A stretch of 64,000 nucleotides of DNA from Cacajao melanocephalus (taxonomy: Eukaryota; Chordata; Mammalia; Primates; Pitheciidae), in NCBI GenBank assembly GCA_963573385.1, contig CAUYLG010052119.1, forward strand, positions 1 through 64,000. Direction: 5' to 3'. How positions within the stretch are numbered: the stretch's first letter is position 1; the number at the start of each line of letters is the position of its first letter. The notes under the pieces are model-generated. The model worked only from the letters and a program-made list of their open reading frames with translations, searched no databases and was not told the origin of the DNA. This document shows positions 35,790 through 47,090 of the stretch, piece after piece. The translations under genes and the position numbers were made by a program.

Positions 35790-36559
35790 TCAGAAGACTA
35801 ATCCTAAGACAAGAAAGGAACCCCTTCATGCAATTTTCATAGAGAGGACCCCACATAGTAAAATGGAAAATTTTTCTCAATATTCTCAAAATAAACACGA
35901 TGAACTTTCATAGGGCAGTTTCTTATTTAAAAATAACTCCAAACACAGGATCAATGGCATTGTAGAAAACTGTTTCCGGGATACAGAAGCCAAGGAGGGT
36001 ACACTTTAGCATTCTGCATTTTAGCATTTAAGGAACAAGTGAGCTGCATATCCTGCAGGAACTCTGTCATAATGCTGCTTCTCCTTATTAAATGTTAAAC
36101 CGGAATTGGGTGACGATAAATTTAGAAATGCGCTCTTTAAAAGCATCTCAAGGATAACTATTCTATGTTGCTGGATAAGCAAAGATTCCTACAGGATACG
36201 TAAAGACACAGGTTTTAAGACTGAACTTGTTTTGGAAACCTGGTTAATTTTTACCAAGGTTGAGACATCCAAAGGTTGCCAGGGCCTAAGAAAAGACTAG
36301 AGAAAACAAGAATATTTATCTTAACCTAAAGTTTGGAGAACAGGAAAAGGTGGTTCTGATTGCATATGGGATTGTTAGGATAAATAATTGTTTCCTGGGA
36401 CAATCCTTAAATAAGCAGGTAAGAAACTTCGTTGGTTCCTTAATACACTTCTAATCCAACCTACTAATAAGACAGCATAGATATGTCTGACTGAATTATT
36501 ACAATTTAATAGCACTTGTTAACAAGGGTGCAATGTTCCATAGCAGGAGTCACTATATC

Positions 36560-36563
<4 letters not shown>
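35790..36563. other. Unrecognised DNA
   Basis: No gene or repeat recognised. Confidence 0.4.

Positions 36564-36606
<43 letters not shown>
36564..36606. repeat. (TG)21 microsatellite
   Basis: Uninterrupted TG dinucleotides over 43 bases, likely polymorphic. Confidence 0.97.
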
Positions 36607-36609
<3 letters not shown>

Positions 36610-37667
36610 ATTTAAAAGCCTGCATGTTTTAGACTTGTAATGAAACAACTTGGCTCACATTTCATTTTTTCTTAAACATATCTCAATCTGTAATCCCTCC
36701 AATAAAATAGAAGCTAAAGAAGCTAAACATGTACTTATTATCTTCTAGCCCTAAGGCTGACAAAAGTTGGTTCTATAAGCATAAGTATGTATGTTTTCTT
36801 ACTGAGATTTTTGCAAAGCACAGCATGCACTTAAGCTAGAGATGTGAAATAATCTACAGTGTGATTGCTCACTGCTATTGCTGGGAGGCTTGGGAACTAA
36901 ACATGGGATTTGATACCCAGCAAGAATTATTACTCATTGAGGTAGACTCACAATCTGGTATTTTAGAAAATGTTGAAGACTTCCCAGGTTGCTTTAAATA
37001 TTGTTTAAATGAAAGAGCTAAAAAATGATTTTGTCACCACAAAGTTTTACAATTCCAATGGGCAAGAAAATATGCACAGGTATAATCATACAATGCAAAG
37101 TAACTATAAAGCCATTACATTTATAAACATTAAGCATTAATGACTAGCTATTGTTTAGAAAAAATAGAAAACAATTTTAGTATTACTGGATTTAACATTT
37201 CATTGAATTCATTCAACAGAATTTTGACAAGGTTGGTATGATTCTTAAGTGAATCAGCCAACTCAACTATGTACTTTGAGACTAGCAGTCTAACAATCTA
37301 AAACTTATTATTTCTCATTTGTATCTTCATGATTGACATTTTAAATGGCAAGTGTATTTTCTAAAAAGTAAAAGTACAGGTCCATAGCTACCATTATTAC
37401 AGAATACAGAAAAGGTAAGGCTGTATTCTTGCAAATGAACCACCAACTAAACAGTCGGAAATGCAACTATAGTTCTTAATACAGGTGAAAAGTTTCCAAT
37501 CAATGTGCCATAATTCCTTCTGAAACACTTGTGAAGAATTTATAATACTCATCTTACTATAAATTCAATGCTACCAAAGTGAAGATATAGAGATGTCAAG
37601 CTATATCTATGAATGTTCACTACATATTATAACTTTAAAGTCTGATCTTGAAGAGCTTTCAAACAGT
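36607..37667. other. Unrecognised AT-rich DNA
   Basis: No gene or repeat recognised. Confidence 0.4.
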
Positions 37668-37745
37668 CCATTCACCTAAACATTTATTGAGCACCCTCTA
37701 GGTGTTCGGCATTGGGTAAGCTCCAGAGGGGTGTAGACCAGAGAA
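37668..37745 (-). repeat. L2 3' end, antisense
   Basis: 'aaacatttattgagcaccct' followed by 'ctaggtgttcggcattgggt' is the reversed LINE-2 terminus. Confidence 0.6.
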
Positions 37746-39014
37746 CACCTTATCTTTGGATCTTTGGGTCAGCCTAACAAACAATTCTTTGTGCTGACAA
37801 TCTAATATGCACTGGGAAAAATCTTGTCATACCATATTTATTGCATGTGAACAATGTTTGGTACTAAGATAACGTGCCTTTCTAAAATGTGTTCTAAAGG
37901 GTAATTATACTTCTTTAGAAAAATTTTTCAGAGAATATTGCTTGTATCTGAAACTCAGATAATAGGAAGAATTTAGTCTGGTATCTAAGAATTTTTTTCT
38001 TGCATTTCCCAGAAAAGAAAAGTGATATAAGAAAGGTCATACACAGGATAATTTAGAACTTAATGCAACCTTAAGCAAAGTGAATACATTACCCTGACTA
38101 TAGTGGTAGGAAAACAAACCCATCAGTACATGAAAGTACTGTGATGTCTCCTATCAAAACATTTTAAAAACATAATATTGATTTTTTTCCAACTTTATAA
38201 GTAAAATTTGTTATTGTAAATTGATGGAAAAGAAATAAACATTTAAAATAAAAATAAAAAATGACCGCTGTTAAAATTTTACTCAAAAACATGCATATAC
38301 CCACATAGTTGCAAAATAATAATTATGGAATCATCATGTGTATCATTGCTTTATTATATCATCAAAATTTTCCCAGATCATTAAGAACCTTTTGAAAATA
38401 TGCTCTTTGGTGCTTCTATAGTATTCACCCATGTAGACTGACATAGCTTTGTTGGCTTTTCTCTACAGACGGACATGCAGTTGGATTTATTATTTTTGAT
38501 ATGATAAATGTTCTTGTCCAGAAAATCCTCTTGGTATCTCTGATCACTGATTTAGGAGAGATTCCTAGAAGTGCAACTACGGCATCAAAAGATATAAGTG
38601 GCTTTCAAGCTTTCAGCACAAACGGTGAGACCTCCTGCCAGAAGGGCGGCTCCAGTACATATTCCCACCAACAGAACAAGAACACCTGCTGCATCACACT
38701 GAACTATGCTATTACATAATTTTTGCTAAATTTATAGAGGGCAATGGCATCTGTTTAAATGTGCACTTACTTGATGGGATTTTGAACCAGACACTGAGGG
38801 AAAGAAAGGCTCTTTGGGGAAGAACTCAGAGTAAATACAAGAGCCCACTGTTTCAGGTAAAAGATGTGACAATATTTTATATCTTCTGAAAGAAGTGAAG
38901 AAAATGAAAGAAGAATTTCTAAAAAGAAATAAAAGTGGCCACTTAAAACAGAACTTTAAGGAGAGATTAGAGAAGGCTGTGAATCCAGAGTTTAAAATGT
39001 ATTGGGAAAGAAAG
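37746..39014. other. Unrecognised DNA
   Basis: No gene or repeat recognised. The 72-codon ORF at 38501-38719 has no motif. Confidence 0.4.
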
Positions 39015-39366
39015 TGGATTAGTCTGTTAAGCCACAGACTGTGTGTGGCTTAAACAACAGAAATTTGTAGCCTGGAGGATAAAAAGTCTAGGAGCAAGGT
39101 TTAGGCTCATCTGGTTTCTAGTGAGGGCTCTCTTCCTGGCTTTCAGATTGCCACTTTCTCATGGTGTCTGCATGTGGTAGGGAAAGAGAGACAGACTTCC
39201 ATTTTTTTATCTTCTTGGAAGGCCACAGTCTTGTGCTTTGCCCTTATGAATTCACTTAACCTTAATTACTTCCTGAAGACACTAGCTCCAGATACAGTCA
39301 CACTGGTGGTTATAGTTTAACATATGAATGGTTGGGGTGGGGCGGGGCACAATTCAGTCCATAGAA
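39015..39366 (-). mobile_element. MaLR/MLT1-type LTR, antisense
   Basis: 'tggattagtctgttaagcca', 'ttaaacaacagaaatttgta', 'gagggctctcttcctggctt', 'tcatggtgtctgcatgtggt', 'ccagatacagtcacactggt' and 'acaattcagtccatagaa' follow the reversed MLT1 layout. Confidence 0.7.
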
Positions 39367-40415
39367 GCAAGGTGCTCTCCACTAAATATTATGAAAAAAA
39401 TTTCATGACTCTTGATAAACAGGTTGATACACATCAAGACTATTAACTTTAACAGGAATTGCCGACTTTTCAGGAATTCAAGCTCATTTTGTGATGTTCT
39501 GTCCTACATCAAGCAAGAAGCTTTTATACATAACAAAAGGAATGGGGATATAGTAGGAGGCTTTCTTAAAACTTGGTTAATGGAGTTATTTTAAATCCCA
39601 TGGTTAGATGATATAACAAATTCAATAGCAAAGAATGACAAGTCAAGGTCTGGGATTAGGACCTGGGGAGCTGTCACAATCAGGCAATAACCAAATTTTA
39701 CCAAATGAATCCCAAAACAGTGGTAAGAAAGGAGAAGCACGGATGCTATAGTAGGGATCATAGTCAAGGTTAAATTGCCAAATTGGTGGACTTTGTTGTC
39801 ATCTTATTTCTTTTATGTTATGTGTTATATTTTATGTTATGTGGACACTGATGCAATGATAATTATTTTCCCTCATCTGCTGTTCACTACTTAAAGCAAA
39901 ATACTGAATGTAATGGACATTTTCTTAGGGTTTAATACAAATGAATATATTCTCATATTTTTGTAGAATTAAATATAGGTGGGTCATAAAAAGCACATTA
40001 AAATGTGAACAGTAATTCTCAGGCATCTCCTAATCTTTATAAATTGGCCTTTTCTCAATTGATACTTTCTAAGTTTATTTCTAAGACCTATCATTAAAAC
40101 TGCTATGGCCAAAACATAACTTTTCATTTGCCATAGTGGTAGAATATTCAATGCCAAAGACAAACTCGAGTCATATTTCAATAAGAAAGTTTGAGTAAAG
40201 AATGTTCGTATCTAGAATCACTTGAAGATATATTTTCAGAACATGATGCAATAAATTCAGTTAAAGCCCAAAATAAACATGAAAGATATATTTGGATAAG
40301 AAACCTACACAAGCCCCTTTTTTGAAATCTTACCTAAAGTTTATGTATCTTATCACATAGAAACTTTCAGGAAATATCCCAAAAAAAAGTAAGCTTGCAA
40401 TAGTCATTCTACTCT

Positions 40416-40417
<2 letters not shown>
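39367..40417. other. Unrecognised AT-rich DNA
   Basis: No gene or repeat recognised. Confidence 0.4.

Positions 40418-40477
<60 letters not shown>
40418..40477. repeat. Compound (TC)15(AC)14 microsatellite
   Basis: About 30 bases of pure TC are followed directly by about 29 bases of pure AC. Confidence 0.97.
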
Positions 40478-40481
<4 letters not shown>

Positions 40482-41799
40482 CAACTGCATATATATCAAT
40501 CCATATACATCTCTGATGTATATGTACATATGCATAATTAAAATATGTATTTATATTTTCTATACATAAATGTTTGCTGCAATAACATATTAATATTTCA
40601 GTATATTATTGGAAAATAAGGAGAAACTATTCTGCATCCATTTTTAGGAAGCCCACAGTCTGTGGGTATCACATAGCATCATCTTTATCTCTTAGGCATT
40701 GGGAAGGAGTGGGAGAGACGCTTAGAATGAGGAAGAGGTTGTAAGGGTAGCAGCTCAATCAGTAAACCTATAAAGGAGGATTAGTGGTATTCACATTCTC
40801 TCCAAAATAAACCAGTGGATTTCTCTCCCGATTTTCAAACCCCATACCCCCATACCTCTTTCTCTATCCCCTCTAAAGATATCTGATGACAGCCAAATCG
40901 TGAACACAGAACTATTTCTGTTTCTGACACGTACATGTGTCTTCTTGTTCAGATCCATCATCACAAAATGACAAGTTCCAGATGCTTTCCAACTTTTACT
41001 TGGGGAAACATCTTTTAAAAATAAATGCCGGGACAAACTTGTATGTTTCTCTTAGTGTTTTGTTATTTTTATTTTTGTTATTTTATTTATTTTCTGTCCC
41101 CTTTTCAACTAACTTGAAGAGACGAAACTCAGTGTAAGAGAAACTGAGGATATTTATTTGGGAGCAAATATATTGAAATTTTGTTTCAGAAACAACGGAT
41201 TATACAAGCGTAAGTGTTCCTGTGAACAATATCTTACTCAACAAGCTAGACAGAAATGTACCTGTGATTTTCCAGTTTATTAGAATGCAAAACTCTGCAA
41301 TTATTCAAAGTATTGATAAAATTATAAATATTGCTATAGGAATACTAGAATCTACTCTTTATTATTAGTAAAGACCTTTTGGAACTTGATCTTTAGATAT
41401 ATCTCAAGCCAGTCTAATGTTTTTCTTCATTTCTGAAGCTCGATTCTACTTTCGGTTTCTGTTTTCTTCATCCAATTACTCTTTAATAAAATCTGTGACA
41501 GATTTTATTAAACCATACAAGTTTAACTTTACCATTAATTAGAATGAAGAGCCTGACAATATCGCATCTTACCCTTTACCTCTTAATGACAATTAAGGTG
41601 AGTTATGATTTACTTCAATATTTCACACTGCCAAGAAAGGACTGTACAAAACCAGGCTACTGAGTATCAGTCACTGAGAATAGTTGCCTGTAAAGAAATA
41701 TTTGTAATTTTCAACCTGAAAACAAAAACAGCTTGGACTTATTATTTTTTTACCTATTGCTGGGAGTGAAAGGCTCAGAATGTTCAACTTAACAAAACT
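40478..41799. other. Unrecognised AT-rich DNA
   Basis: Within it, 41480-41520 has a short local inverted repeat (TTTAATAAAATCTGTCACAG against its complement). No gene or named repeat recognised. Confidence 0.4.
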
Positions 41800-41869
41800 G
41801 TTGTAAACTTTTACTTATTCAATCATATATATGTGTATATATACGATTGAATAAGTAAAAGTTTACAAC
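41800..41869. repeat. Perfect 25-bp inverted repeat around an AT-rich spacer
   Basis: The left arm 41800-41824 starts GTTGTAAACTTTTACTTATT. The right arm 41845-41869 is its exact reverse complement, ending AAGTTTACAAC. The 20-base spacer (ATATATATGTGTATATATAC) is itself nearly self-complementary, so the whole 70 bases can form one long hairpin or cruciform. Confidence 0.95.
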
Positions 41870-41877
41870 TTATCAAG

Positions 41878-42062
41878 TACATATATATAATATATATAAA
41901 ATATATAATATATATAATATATATTATATTATCATATGTGTGTGTGAATGTGTATTTATATAATATATATATTGTACCTATATATAATATAGATATTGTA
42001 CCTATATATAATATATATAATATATATATACACAGACACACACATTCACACACACACATATG
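41878..42062. repeat. AT-rich palindromic microsatellite block
   Basis: TA-rich DNA bounded by complementary arms: CATATGTGTGTGTGAATGTG at 41933-41952 and its complement ending at 42062 (CACATTCACACACACACATATG type). Between the arms a 24-base unit containing ATTGTACCTATATATAATAT is repeated twice (at 41971 and 41995). Confidence 0.9.
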
Positions 42063-42326
42063 AGAATAAAAACCATCTTTAAGAATAAAATCACTTTACT
42101 CAGGCATTCATTCTTTGATTTTGAAGATTGTTTGTTTCCAGGCAAGGAGCATCTTTCTATACACCAAGAACATTGCTAATTTTTAATGATTGTATTATTG
42201 ATGAAAACATATTGGCCTTTGTTAGTGAGCATCCAAAGGCAATTCTTCAAGGCTTTTCTAGTCCCTCGAATATTTTCTAGTGTTCACAATGATTTTACCC
42301 CCTCCTTGCTTCTTTCATTTTATACC

Positions 42327-43015
42327 AAAAGCTGAGCATCCCTAATCCAAGAATTTGATGTCTTCTCTGGAGAAACTACTTTAAAAAGCCATCTAGCAGA
42401 ATGCCTTCCTAGCCTTAGAGTACCTACCTCCTAGTCCGTCAACTATTTCTGATGTTTCTTCTTACCTAAAACAGTAGAATACAGTACACTATATAACTTT
42501 TTAATCAAAGCACTTTAGGTGGAGCCTAAAACCTGCTGCTTGTTGTTGCTGTTGTTTAACAGCTGATACACATATTCTGGTGATGCTACTGGGTTCCTTA
42601 GTTACCGTGAACGTTTTCCTTTTCCACTGTATTGATGGTATGTCATATATTTTACTATTATGTGCTTATGTGTGAATAAGAGTAAAAAAATAGAATTGCT
42701 TACTGGTATATTATTTCACTGGAATGCTCATGATGCCAAACAACCATGGGTGGTTGAGATAGTGACTTCTTTGCTTTCTGATTGTAAGTATGTAAACATT
42801 GTTTCATACAGAAAATTATAAAAATATTATATAAAGTTAAATTCAGGACATGAGTGGAATGTATATATATATAAAATATAAATGAATTTCATGTTTAGAA
42901 TTGGGTCCCATCTCTAAGATAAGATATATCATTATGTAGATGCAAATATTACAAAATCCAAAAATATCCCAAATCCTAAATATTTCTGGAAATCATAGGT
43001 CTGGTTGTATTTCTG
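42327..43015. mobile_element. Tigger-type DNA transposon relic
   Basis: The left end 'agctgagcatccctaatcca' is the terminal inverted repeat of a common Tigger-related family. The right part 'atgatgccaaacaaccatgg', 'gttgagatagtgacttcttt', 'gaatttcatgtttagaattg', 'ggtcccatctctaaga' and 'aaaatatcccaaatcctaaa' matches the same family up to near its other end. The final TIR itself has decayed, and the middle (about 42380-42700) is only loosely recognisable. Confidence 0.6.
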
Positions 43016-44236
43016 TTGGACAGTACTAATGTAAATCACACAGACTTCAGATCCAAGAACATCATCACCCCTTTATCATAAACTTCTTGTTGTTCAATGT
43101 TAATTAAAGCATTGTCCTATTGTCAATGAAATTAAAAACCAATCACATTTTAAATCTCATTGGTAAGCCTTCCTTAATTTAAGCACCCTGATTGTTTAGT
43201 AATTTAATTACAATAATTTAATTACAATAACTACAATTACAATTAGATTATAGAAATGATATGAACAATTTATAAATAGTAGTTTCAAACAAATGAATTA
43301 AGATTCCAATTCCAATATGGAAACATTTAGAATATATTCTCATTTTAGAATTTGTGCAAAAGAAAGAAGCTCGGTTTGATAGAATTTCTGCAATAATGAA
43401 AATACTCTGTAACTGTGTTGTTCAACAGAGTAGCCAAGAGTCTAATTGAGCTTTTGAAATATGGCTGGTGTGATTGCTATAATGAATTCTTACTTTTAAT
43501 TAGTTTAAATTTAAATAGCCTCATGTGGCTAATATCTATCATATTGGACATTACACCTCCAAACAAACATAATTTCAGCACTATAGCTAGCAGTATTGAA
43601 TTTCATATACCTTGGAAATGCTATGTTGGGAATATTTCTATCTCAGCTAAATTTTGAGTGATGAAAACATAAATTTTAACAAACTTCAAATTGCTTTAAG
43701 TACTTTAGAAAGAGCTTGACTGTTGGATTTTTGTGTTTTTTTCTTTATTTCTTAATAAAACACACACATTTAAGCTGTCAGCAAGATGTACTTATATGTT
43801 ATTTATCTAATATCAGCATCCCTTTATATATTTAAATCATACAGGTTTGATTTTTAATTAAAATGAAAACATCCATTAAAAAACAATTTTAAAAAGTGCT
43901 CCCCCCCTCTGAGTTCTTTTTCATTTGCCTGTACATTTTATAAGCACATTGCTTTTGATATTATGTGAGTGATTAATTCAGGATAATCTAAATCTCTGGA
44001 AGTCATTTACAGGTAGGTGGGAATTATTAGGCAAAAACAATTTCTAATTTAGGAATATGCATAATAAAGTTTGTATTTAAAATGCTAAACTTCATATTTC
44101 TGATGTGTCTCCTGCAGAATGTCCAGAAATTAGGTTTTTAAAGAACAAGATGTAATTAACACTCAGTTGTATGTACTTAATTATGAACTAATATCTGATT
44201 GAATAGAAAACATTTCTGCCTGTGGTTTTCATCTAA
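43016..44236. other. Unrecognised AT-rich DNA
   Basis: Includes a small tandem of AATTTAATTACAAT units at about 43200-43230. No gene recognised. Confidence 0.4.
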
Positions 44237-44300
44237 GGCAAAATGAGAATCATAGAACCTTAGAGCTGGTAAGATTTCTGTCCAAATGTCTCATTCTGTG
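44237..44300. repeat. Possible ancient SINE/CR1-type fragment
   Basis: 'gagaatcatagaaccttaga' followed by 'gctggtaag' resembles the start of a conserved mammalian repeat family. The assignment is weak. Confidence 0.3.
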
Positions 44301-44516
44301 TATTAGGAATGGTCACAGAGTGAAATCACTATGAAAGTCATAGTTACTTCATATCAAAGACCAAGATGTAAAATATCTGATTTTTAAGAAGTGGTAACAT
44401 AATTGTATTTTAATATTTTATCACTCCTTTTTGAAAGTGTGTATGTACATACCTATATTCCTTTATCCAAGAATGTCCCACATGTTTTGTCATAATGCTA
44501 AGAAGAGAAAAACAAA

Positions 44517-44735
44517 CCTTTACACAGTGCCTGCTCTGGACTCGGCATCCTGCCTGATATTTCCATGCATGTGTAACTTACTTTTGGGGCAGGTGAGAAA
44601 AGAGGTGCTCTCAATAGTTAAGGGAATTTGCTTCTGATCAAAAAGCTGATGTGGTAGAATGGGAAGCAGGAGAGGGCAAGATTCAAATTTGCATTGTTTT
44701 CAGGAAGTCGATGCCTTTCTTTCCCTATCACACTG
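44517..44735 (-). repeat. MIR, antisense
   Basis: 'cacagtgcctgctctggact', 'ttttggggcaggtgagaaa', 'atagttaagggaatttgctt' and 'caagattcaaatttgcattg' follow the reversed MIR order. Confidence 0.6.
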
Positions 44736-44784
44736 ATTCTTTTTAGAAACTTACGTATTTTGTAAAGTTTTCAGATTCTAAATA

Positions 44785-45101
44785 GGCCAGGTGCACTGGC
44801 ACACACCTGTAATACCAGCACTTTGGGAGGTCTAGGTGGGCAGAGCACGAGATCAAGAGATCGAGACCATCTTAGCCAAAACGGTGAAACCCCATCTCTA
44901 CTAAAAAATTAGTTGGGTGTGGTGGCATGTGCCTGTAGTCCCACCTACTCAAGAGGCTGAGGCAGGAGAATTGCTTGAACACGGGAGGCGGAGGTTGCAA
45001 TGAGCCGAGATTCTGCTGCTGCACTCAGGCCTGGTGACAGAGAAATACTCTGTCTCAAAATAAAATAAAATAAAATAAAATAAAATAAAATAAAATAAAC
45101 A
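44785..45101 (+). mobile_element. Younger Alu (AluS/AluY-class) with (TAAAA)n tail
   Basis: 'gagatcgagaccatcttagc', 'aaaacggtgaaaccccatct', 'cgggaggcggaggttgcaat' and 'gagccgagatt' are features of the younger Alu classes. The tail is an almost perfect (TAAAA) pentanucleotide repeat at 45059-45098. Flanking TCAGATTCTAAATA (44771-44784) and TCAGATTCAAAATA (45102-45115) are a 14-bp target duplication with one difference. Confidence 0.95.
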
Positions 45102-45115
45102 TCAGATTCAAAATA

Positions 45116-45624
45116 ACAGAAGTGAAAAAGAAGTCAAAGCCAACATTATTTTTTTGAAACGTTTGAAAAATATTTATCTTTACATACACAAAATTCAATT
45201 TCTTTTGAGCCTTTATACATCTTTCTCCTATTAAAATTTGAGCAGTTTTGATATAAAATTTATCTCACTTGGGTTGCTTAAGTGGTTTTATTACCAAATT
45301 CTAGTTTATTTTTAATTTGTTGTTTGTTTTAGATTTAGATACATATTATTATGCTGGCAAATAATTTGGTTGGTATAGCTTTGAAGCTGTCAAATACTGT
45401 TTGTGATATTGTATGAAGAGACTCCTAAAAAATGTGAACTCAGCTTCAATAAGACTGTGCATGAAAAAAACGGTATTCAAATAATTTGATATTCTGAATT
45501 TTTCTTGGTGTACATAAAAAATGTATAGGAACAATCAATGGTCATGAAGTCTCTCTCTATACATGTGTGTGTAATAGTTTCAGGATTGTGAAAATGCTTT
45601 CATATTTTTCTTGATAACAACTTA
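45116..45624. other. Unrecognised AT-rich DNA
   Basis: No gene or repeat recognised. Confidence 0.4.
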
Positions 45625-45845
45625 CATGAAAGTGAGTAAGTGATTAAGAATTTAGAATGATCTGACGTTACATTCTGCTTTCACTACTTACTTAAATTGT
45701 AATTGGGGATTTGCTAACCTCAGATTACTCATCCATAAGGTGATAGATGTATTTGAATTCACCCGATATTATTTAATACAAGTACAGTACTTGGCATAGA
45801 CACTCTTACATAGCACTTGCTCAATTAGTGCAATTATTGTTGTTG
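45625..45845 (+). repeat. MIR, sense
   Basis: 'gagtaagtgattaagaattt', 'ttctgctttcactacttact', 'cagattactcatccataagg', 'acagtacttggcatagacac' and 'gcacttgctcaattagtgca' give the MIR from its 5' part to its 3' end. Confidence 0.65.
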
Positions 45846-46340
45846 TGTGTATTGTTGTCAATTACTATTTCCATCTAAAATGTGGTGAGTTAGGGCAGTT
45901 ATTTATTAAGTAACTTACTCAAATTGCATATTTTAGAAAAGGATATATGTTAGAATTTCTTTACAAGTTACGATGGCATAAATCTCTGTATAAAATATTA
46001 CGTTTAGTGAATTATTGAAAACTAGACTATATAGTACCTTTTGGGGTATATGCTTAAATAGTATTGCTATATTTATTTAAACTAGGGTATTTGTTCTAGA
46101 ACAAGTTGAATAACAATCTGTATTTCATAGCACATCATATTAAATTCATAAAATATTTTATACACAAACTACAGCATATAGTCAAACTCCTTCAAAAAGT
46201 ATTTAAAAAATTAATAAATATACCTTTTAAGATATCATGCCCAAAATTTTGTTGTCGCCCCATAAAAGTTCAAGAAAATATACTTATTTGGATATATGTA
46301 TGTAGTAACATGAAAAAAATTAATAGTTAATCTATGTTAA
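45846..46340. other. Unrecognised AT-rich DNA
   Basis: No gene or repeat recognised with confidence. Confidence 0.4.
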
Positions 46341-47090
46341 TGATAGCTATGGTTTGAATGTTTATTCTATCCAAAACTCATGATAAAATTTAATTGCCAT
46401 TGTAACGTATTTAACATCTCGCATGTTAAGAGGTGGTACTTTTAAGTGACTAGATCCCTTCATGGGTGGAACTGGAACTTTTATATGGGAATGAGTTGTG
46501 TCCCCTCTTGCTCTCTCTCTCTCTCTCTCTCTCCGTCTCTCTCACCCTTTTTGCCATTCTGCCATGTGATAACTTAGCAAGAAGACCCTTGACAAATGCA
46601 GGTACCTTTGTCTTGGATGTTCTAGTCTCCAGATCCATGAGAAATAACTTGGCTCATTATAAATTACCCAGTGATATGGTTTGGTGGGTATCTACCCAAA
46701 GCTCATCTTGAGTTATAGTTCCCATAATCCCTATGTGTCATGGGAGGGATCTGGTGGGAAGTCATTGAATCATGGGGGCAGTCACTCCCATGCTGCACTT
46801 CTCAGGACAGTGAGTGAGTTCTCATGAGATCTGATGGTTTTGTAAGGGGCGTTTTCCCCTTTTGCTTGGCACCTCTCCTTCCTACCATCAGGTGGAGAAG
46901 GACATATTTCCTTCTTTTTCCACCATGATTGTAAGTTTCCTGAGGCTTCCCCAGCCATGAAGAACTGTGAGTCAATTAAACCTCTTTTATTTATAAATTA
47001 TGCAATCTTGGGCAGTTCTTTATAGCAATGTGATAGCAGATTCATACACCAGTTTGTGGTATCCTCTTATAGTAGCACAAAACAGATGAA
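46341..47090 (+). mobile_element. MLT1-type MaLR LTR, split by a younger LTR
   Basis: The left part 46341-46671 carries 'gctatggtttgaatgtttat', 'ccaaaactcatgataaaatt', 'aagaggtggtacttttaagt', a (CT)n tract (about 46509-46543), 'gccatgtgataacttagcaa' and 'cattataaattacccag'. The expected next words ('tttgtggtatcctcttatag', 'tagcacaaaacagatgaa') occur only after 47052, i.e. beyond the inserted LTR at 46672-47048. Together they form one ordinary MLT1 LTR. Confidence 0.82.
46672..47048 (+). mobile_element. MST/THE1-type MaLR solo LTR nested in MLT1
   Basis: Begins TGATATGGTTTGGTGGGTAT and contains 'gagttatagttcccataatc', 'gaatcatgggggcagtcact', 'gtgagtgagttctcatgaga', 'tctgatggttttgtaagggg', 'ctgaggcttccccagccatg' and 'gagtcaattaaacctctttt'. 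It ends ..GATTCATACA. The flanks CCCAG (left) and (A)CCAG (right) fit a short target duplication. No internal retroviral sequence is present, so it is a solo LTR. AATTAAA near its 3' part would be the polyadenylation signal. Confidence 0.85.

Noticed and set aside
41878..42062. CRISPR-like array of short repeats
   Set aside because: Units are TA-rich tandem microsatellite without spacers, in a primate genome.
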